Shown here: piece by piece, positions 32,671 to 38,549 of the stretch
Layout of the letters: every line of letters begins with the position of its first letter
Numbering within the stretch: the stretch's first letter is position 1
DNA from: Scytalidium lignicola
Lineage: Eukaryota > Ascomycota > Leotiomycetes
Assembly: GCA_002812745.2 (NCBI GenBank)
Contig: NCSJ02000382.1
Coordinates: 1-38,549, forward strand
DNA length: 38,549 bases
Reading direction: 5' to 3'
The notes under the pieces: model-generated
What the model saw: only the letters and a program-made list of their open reading frames with translations
Databases searched by the model: none
What the model was told of the DNA's origin: nothing
Position numbers and translations under genes: made by a program

Positions 32671-35451
32671 ATGCACTCGTGCGAGATTTGTGGACGGTCA
32701 TACTCCAATCAAAATTCCCTCACACGCCACAGCCACAATCATCGCAAGAGCCGGCTGCATCCATGCTTGATATGCGGAGTAGTCTTCTACCGAAAAGATC
32801 TTCTCTCTCGACATTCAAAGCTCCATGAGTACGTTGATCAGGATGAAAATGACCTTGCTACTTCGTCACATGCCTATAAACGGCGGCGATGCCATACTGC
32901 TTGTGATGGGTGTAAGCAATCGAGAACTAAGTGTGACGGGAAAGTTCCCTGCCAAACATGCATTGATTCCTGGAGGGATTGCTCTTATAGTCGTACCTCA
33001 TTAAGAGTCAGTGAGGCTCCTCAGAACAAAAATGCGATGCCCCCTAGGCAATCAAGGTTGGAGAGTCAAGGTAACTATTTTCTTCCTGATGTTTAATTAT
33101 CCTCGCGTCGAGAGACAGTGTTAGCTGACTCATTAGAGCTCAATCAAGCTACAGAAAATAACCAAGCAGACTTGTTTAGCTTAACAAATAATACTTGGAG
33201 CTCACATTCACGGCAGTTTCCGATATCTGTATTTGAGTTCCCTGACTTCGAATCTAGCTATGATGCCACCGATCGAACAATCCATGACTCAGTGGCTCCC
33301 GCTAGCCATGATGATGTAACACCACCATCTATGGATATCGCACCAATAGACGAACTACTTGCAACTAGTTGGCCCTGGCTCCATGAAGAACTTTTCATTC
33401 AGGATACAATATCCTTCTACGCCCATCTAGGCAAGAATTTACTAAATACGGATGAATTAACTCCGAGTTCTATCAATCCAGTCCTGTCATCGATCAACAA
33501 TAATATATACCATCTCACCCAGAGTCGACAGCTTAGCAGATTCGAAAAAGAAACGGTGGAAGCAGCACGACTCTCTCAAAAGCAAGCAGCTCTCTTCCAC
33601 CGCTCCAATGGAAGTCTTGGGCAATCTACACCTTTAGAACCTGAATATCCCAAAAATAATACATCCACCTTATCTGCTAGGTTAGAATTAGTCAATGAAC
33701 TTGTTACTCATGCTTTGAAGCCAGACACAGAATTCAGTAGTTCACAGTCTCACAGAGGATATTGGCGTGCGTCGTCCCTAAAGCTATTTGAGGTCTTCAG
33801 CTGGACGGAGTTTGCGGTTCCTGATCACAATGTCCCCATACTTTATAAATTTGTGGATCTGTTTACAGAATATTTTCATCCTCTCTGGCCGCTTCTGCCA
33901 TCATACAGTTTCGACCCAGATGTACTACATCCAATTCTATATCTCACATTGACATCTATCGGGGCTATGTATGGAGACACGATATACCATCAGTACGGGG
34001 CAATGATGCATGAGAGCATTCGAAAGCATATTATAGCACCACCAGCTAATCATAACTTGAACGAGGATTCCTTATGGTTAGGTCAGTCTAGAGTTCTGAC
34101 CCAAGTGGCGGCTCTGTATTTCGGTCAGAAGATGGCATTTTCACATGCTCAGCGGCTAGGGGGGATTCTAGTTTCACAAGGAAGGAGAATGAAGCTCTTC
34201 AACCACTCGAAAACAAAGTTTATGCTAGCACACAGTCGAGAAACGAGTAATCGTGGGACACCTGGAGAGATTCTCTCAAGGGTAATCGTACTTGAAGCGA
34301 GGAAAAGACTGGCATTTGCTATATTGAGGGCAGAGGTTTACACCAGTTTTTTGCTTAACACACGTCCTTTAGTCTCAGCTGATGAGATTGATATCGAGCT
34401 TCCTTGCTCGGATGATATTTGGACAGGAGAGGAGGAGGATGGAGATACATTGTTAAAGGTATTTCAACAAGATGACACCCCAGGACGAAATTTGCTGTTT
34501 TCCGACATAGTAAGAGATGCCATGGACCAAAATGATACGCCACTGTTACTTGGCCCAACCGGTCAGGAGCTGACACTTTTCGGACTCCAAGATTGGGTTT
34601 GGAAATTTAGCCATGACCCTCATTTACTCCAAACCCTTCTAAAGAAGCCTAACCAGACCTCATTAATAGATAAACTGAGGGAATCTCTAGAAAGCGACAG
34701 TGAGTTCCAGAACCTCGGTTTCAATCCCGATTCATATCTCCTCCAGCATGCAGATAGTTCGTCCTCTCATGAGTCTGCCGGTTTCATAGATTATTCCGCA
34801 TCAAGACTCAAAGATCTAGAACTTGACTTTAAACGACTGATATCCACGCTTCAGAAACTCAAACGCTTGTTGATAACCAGCGATAACTTAGATAACCTCC
34901 CCCGGAATCGCAGCAATCTAATTAATTGCCTTCTGCTTTACCATCTCAGTTACCTCCGCCTTCTTGCACCAATCGAGCACTTACACCAAATATCGTATCA
35001 ACTCATGCGTCAAAGACCGATAGACAATGAAATGATAGATTATGTCCATCATTGGGCACATACTGATATTGCACCACTAGCAGTGCGGCACGCACTAAAA
35101 ATATGGTCTCTCGTGGACCAGGAGACACACCACGATGCGGGTGACTTGAGAACAAACTTCAACTTCCTCTCTTTTTGCGGCCTGCATCATGCAGCTGTGG
35201 TACTGTGGGTATACGGTTGCGTACAAAATCGATGTAAGGAGAATACAGAGCATCGATGTCAATTTATGTACACAGCGGATGACGCGGAGATAATTTACGT
35301 GTGTCGAAGAGCTACAAAAAGGATTTTGTGCCATATTGCACAGTTACATGGGTTGATTAGTCCTGGGGGTTGGTCCTCGTTTGCTTCCGCCGCGGTGCAA
35401 TTAAGTCAGTATCAACTACCTCTCGCCCAATTAGATAGAGTAAATACGTAA
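32671..35451 (+). CDS. Transcription factor with two C2H2 fingers plus Zn2Cys6 cluster
   Basis: Exons 32671-33070 and 33119-35451 join in frame to 910 residues. The 48-bp intron has a GTAACT donor and GACAG acceptor. Finger 1 uses Cys4, Cys7, His20 and His24; finger 2 uses Cys32, Cys35, His48 and His52. A basic KRRR patch precedes a Zn2Cys6 cluster at Cys78, Cys81, Cys88, Cys94, Cys97 and Cys104. The long C-terminal part holds a fungal-specific regulatory domain (FVDLFTEYFHPLWPLLPSYS, then LTSIGAMYGD, then FGQKMAFSHAQRLGG, then EARKRLAFAILRAEVYTSF). The double-module arrangement is known in a set of Pezizomycotina regulators. No frame damage is visible. It is likely nuclear; targets are unknown. 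Confidence 0.9.
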
Positions 35452-35889
35452 CAAGAGTTGCTATAAGTTACTTGATACAGGTGCGTTTATCTAGATATAA
35501 AAGAGAGTTGTCATAACTGTGCCTTAAATGTTTCATATCCGTTTTATAATCATGTTCCATAATTCTTCCTATAAATTGCATCGAAAAAAAGCATATGGAC
35601 TTTTCCCGTCTAATATATAACCCGATAGAGAAATGAGACTGGTTTGTTATGACAATCATGATCTTGTATGTTCATTCTATCGGACCTAACTAGAAAGATC
35701 TAAATAGATATATAACATTTGAAACGAATGAAAAGATCTTTCATAAATCACGGCATTTATATCAACAAAATATCTGGCATATACACTAAAACATTGGAAA
35801 AAAACATTGACTCCTAATTCCAACCACCGTCTCCTATAGATAGTTATATCAAAAAGTAATTATCACCATAGGAAAAAATCCTTCATTAT
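35452..35889. other. Shared 3' intergenic region
   Basis: The regulator on the left and the secreted protein on the right converge here. The sequence is A+T-rich and I see no gene or clear terminator beyond A+T-rich stretches. Confidence 0.5.
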
Positions 35890-37067
35890 CTAACAACCTG
35901 GTGGGTTGGCATAGCCAGGTCCGTTCAATGCAAAGCTGCAAACAGAGGAATTCAAGTTCGAGGGGCTTGATGAAGCCTGGCCCCAGACCCAGGATGCTAT
36001 AATAGCAGATTAGAACAGGTTTATCATTAACTGAATAGTAAAGAGAGGTCACTTACGATCGATGAGGTCACCTGGAGCAAGGTTATCTGCTGCAGCCCAG
36101 ACGAAGTCATTGTTTCGGAACATCTGCTGCACGTCGGTTGCGCAGTTGTTCTTACCCAAGCAAGTGTACTGGTTGGGGAACATGGTGTGGTGGAACTTGG
36201 CGCTATAGATCATTGCGTGGTTGCCGCCATTACTGTTGGTGTTGGTTGGGTCTTGTCTATTGAATTATCTTTTGTTAATATCTCAACTTTGAATTATTTT
36301 TCTTCTCCCCTCTTTAGGGCAAGGATGAACTAACCCATCGAAGGTTTCTAGGTCGCCCCAGGGGTAGTATGGAGTACCAGTTTGTCCAGGAAGTTTGTTG
36401 TCTTGCTCCAGAATAATGCCGTTCCGGAACCACAAGTCATTGCTATCCTTGGAAAGTACAACGCAGACCCATTCCCAATCAGACTCGTGGCCAGAATCCT
36501 GTATTATCCAGGTTAGAAAGGGGCTGCCCCTTTTTTATTTTTAAAGAGGAGGATACAATACTGACATGTCTGAAATAGATGTCATAGCAGACTCGTCTGG
36601 TGCCATCGTCGCAATCGGTGTAGGTCCAGTACGTTGGGAATGATGTCCCACGAGTGGCTGGGCCATTCCAGCTTCCTGGATCTTGGCAGCCTTGGGCTAG
36701 CCCATTGTTATTGACCAAGCAGCCGGATGCGCCATTCCCGTTGGTTTGTTGACCGTTCGTCTCAGCAGCTTGAGGATAACAGCTTCCGTCGGAAAAGAAC
36801 CATAACCTAAGATTAAATTGTATTAGATATCAAAGCAGAGATGAGAAACTTTTGCGTACGAGGGGACATACGGTGCGAGGTCTCCGAGGACGTAATCCAA
36901 ATCTGTCGAGGAAACATTAACTTGAGATCCAGCCTAGGCAAATCTTTGAGTAAATCAAGATGTTCATGGCTTATCTTACTGTTTGCCCAATCGTCATCGC
37001 TGTACTCGGTTGCAGCAGAAACGAGCCCAGCGCCGAGACCCAGCAGATAAAGGAATGTGGCCTTCAT
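35890..37067 (-). CDS. Secreted protein with degenerate NPP1-like motif, six exons
   Basis: Exons on the minus strand are 37067-36980, 36902-36872, 36806-36566, 36498-36335, 36256-36057 and 35996-35890; they keep one frame for 276 residues. An N-terminal signal peptide (FLYLLGLGAGLVSA) is followed by a Cys- and Trp-rich mature domain. The central SGHESDWEW resembles the GHRHDWE heptapeptide of necrosis- and ethylene-inducing-like proteins (NPP1 domain), but keeps only G, H, D, W and E. The same DWE core also occurs in Vps62-like fungal proteins. A phytotoxic role is therefore not supported. The mature protein has multiple Cys that could form disulfides and ends in a Pro-Gly-Cys tail. All splice sites are GT-AG and no damage is visible. 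Confidence 0.8.
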
Positions 37068-38478
37068 TTTTTTTGTTAGATTAGACCTTCGGATATTAAG
37101 ATATATGAAAAAGTCTCTAAGATGTTTGTATTTTCGAGGTGCTTGTATTGTTGAGTGTTTGTATTGTCTGGATTGTGTGTCTTTCTATCAGGATGGCTTC
37201 TCTACTTATACTTTTTTACTCACCTCAACCATCGTCACTCATGATTCCATGATACTACCTGTACCCAATGAATCTCACCCAGCATACAGCTATTTTGTCA
37301 CCTTATGGGTTTAAAATTAGAGTATAAGCTGACTATGTTGGAGTTTTCGTTCCATTTTGGAAAGGTTCGATTCTATAGCAGGTGGTCTCAGTTGTTTCAA
37401 CATACAGCCCCCTTTGCATAATGTTAGTTATGGCGGCGACTACAGTGGCGGGTCAGAATGAGACGGATAGCCACTATTGGTCACTGCGTATGGAGGTATT
37501 ATTTAGAGTTATGACAGTGTTAGGTAGTAGTTCGTGCATTGTTAAATTGTATAAGCAAGATCCGCCTTGAAAAATGAGCTCTTTGCTGACGCTACAGAGA
37601 TAATTATAGATGTTCTGGCCAAAACTACTAGTATGGGTAATTCTTTCGGCTCAGCGGGCAAGGCTGAGAAATTAGCCAGTTCATGTTAACGGGCATGATT
37701 AATTACTTTCATCCCGGTAACAGGTAGAACGAGACGGGAGGATATGAGATGACATAAGACGCGAATAGTTACTCCGTTGTCACTGAGGCCCTTACTCTTT
37801 TAGATGGCACAAGTACAGTACATTTGACGCTAGCAATCTCAGCTCTACTGTGGAGTCTGTGGTACTCGTATCATCTTACCTAAATGTGGAGTAACTTAAC
37901 AGCATTCCTAGTTACGATTGCTCATCAGCAACCCAATGACAATTGATTCGAGCACAGAATCTTGCTAAACCGGACGCTGACTGTGCTTTAAGGTTTGTGG
38001 GCTGTGCTCGTTTGGTGAAAATTTAGTAGCAAGGCACGTGAGGACAAGGAAGATTTGGCCGGGGTTAATTACAGACATAACAGTATTAGGGTTATACTTC
38101 GTCCGTAAGCATCTACGAGCTAGCTCAGCCGGCTCTAATTATACGTGTTCCGGCGTATGTACAATTGGTTCATTGGCCCGCCTATCCACGTATCAGCTAA
38201 CCTGATTCCTCATCAGGCACACAGGTGGTTTTGGAGATTATCTTAAGACCGCATCCTCCTGGATTCTCCTAGGTGCTTAGTTAATTCTCCTGTATTAAAT
38301 AAGGTATTGCATATAACTGAGTCGTGTTATTATTACACGGGCAAACTTACGGTGCAGATTAGGTTATATAGTAATTAGTCATCAGAGTGAACAGCGAGAC
38401 TACTACTTCAGTGGCCTCGATCCTGACATCAAGATATTGCTAGGACATCCTATATATACCTCAAAGGCTGTAAATTTC
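37068..38478. other. Gene-poor intergenic region
   Basis: No coding region is convincing. Short frames at 37057-37314 and 37382-37570 lack codon structure or homology. TATATATACC at 38450-38459 may be the TATA element of the edge gene. Confidence 0.45.
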
Positions 38479-38549
38479 ATGCTAGCAACTGGCCTCCTGG
38501 ACCAGTTCAAACATTACAAACCAGAGCTGTACAAAGAATTCGCAACGAT
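38479..38549 (+). CDS. Possible start of a gene cut by the window edge
   Basis: From an ATG at 38479 the frame is open to the edge (MLATGLLDQFKHYKPELYKE), with a TATA-like box about 20 bp upstream. The frame is also open upstream to about 38390, so this could instead be the end of a longer exon. No family is recognised. Confidence 0.3.
   Translation, partial: MLATGLLDQFKHYKPELYKEFAT

Noticed and set aside
37364..37374. GGTTCGATTC resembles a tRNA B box
   Set aside because: No A box or acceptor stem lies in the expected position upstream.
38123..38190. TAGCTCAGCCGG resembles a tRNA A box
   Set aside because: No matching B box (GGTTCGANTCC) follows at tRNA spacing and the flanks do not pair as an acceptor stem.

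Overview
The window looks like a filamentous ascomycete (Pezizomycotina) genome. The reasons are short spliceosomal introns of about 50-110 bp with GTRNGT donors and CTAAC-like branch points, several Zn2Cys6 regulators, a FunK1 kinase relic, and long A+T-saturated blocks. In these blocks transposon genes can still be read, but Trp, Gln and Arg codons have become stops, which is the footprint of repeat-induced point mutation (RIP). I cannot name the species.

Layout. 1-2.5 kb: two RIP-degraded Ty3/gypsy chromovirus tails in opposite orientation around one LTR, then a near-perfect palindromic MITE. 2.7-7.4 kb: a gene island with three minus-strand genes (a membrane protein, a conserved protein with a basic N-terminus, and a small protein with a clean intron), two further MITE-like elements, and a gag-like Cys-rich fragment abutting a fresh LTR. 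8.1-22.2 kb: a RIP graveyard holding a pogo/Fot1 transposase, a FunK1-type protein kinase, unidentified degraded reading frames, and a DUF3435 tyrosine recombinase (the family of Starship captains) reading leftward from the right edge of the A+T block. 22.3-24 kb: normal-composition DNA without a recognised gene but with helically phased TGAG motifs.

24-32 kb: a metallo-beta-lactamase-fold pseudogene, a broken Zn2Cys6 regulator, a short-chain dehydrogenase, and an intact Zn2Cys6 regulator divergent from the dehydrogenase. 32.6-35.5 kb: an intact regulator with two C2H2 fingers plus a Zn2Cys6 cluster. 35.9-37.1 kb: a six-exon secreted protein with a degenerate NPP1-like DWE motif. The right edge holds the possible start of another gene.

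How it fits together. The transposon-rich block appears to have damaged its neighbours: the hydrolase start codon and the Zn finger exon of the regulator carry changes of the kind RIP makes. The dehydrogenase and the intact regulator share a 340-bp divergent promoter and may be functionally linked. The strongest candidate for an unusual system is the DUF3435 relic at the edge of the A+T block, with phased motif arrays upstream; it could be the remains of a Starship-class element. All statements come from reading by eye; no search or alignment was run.
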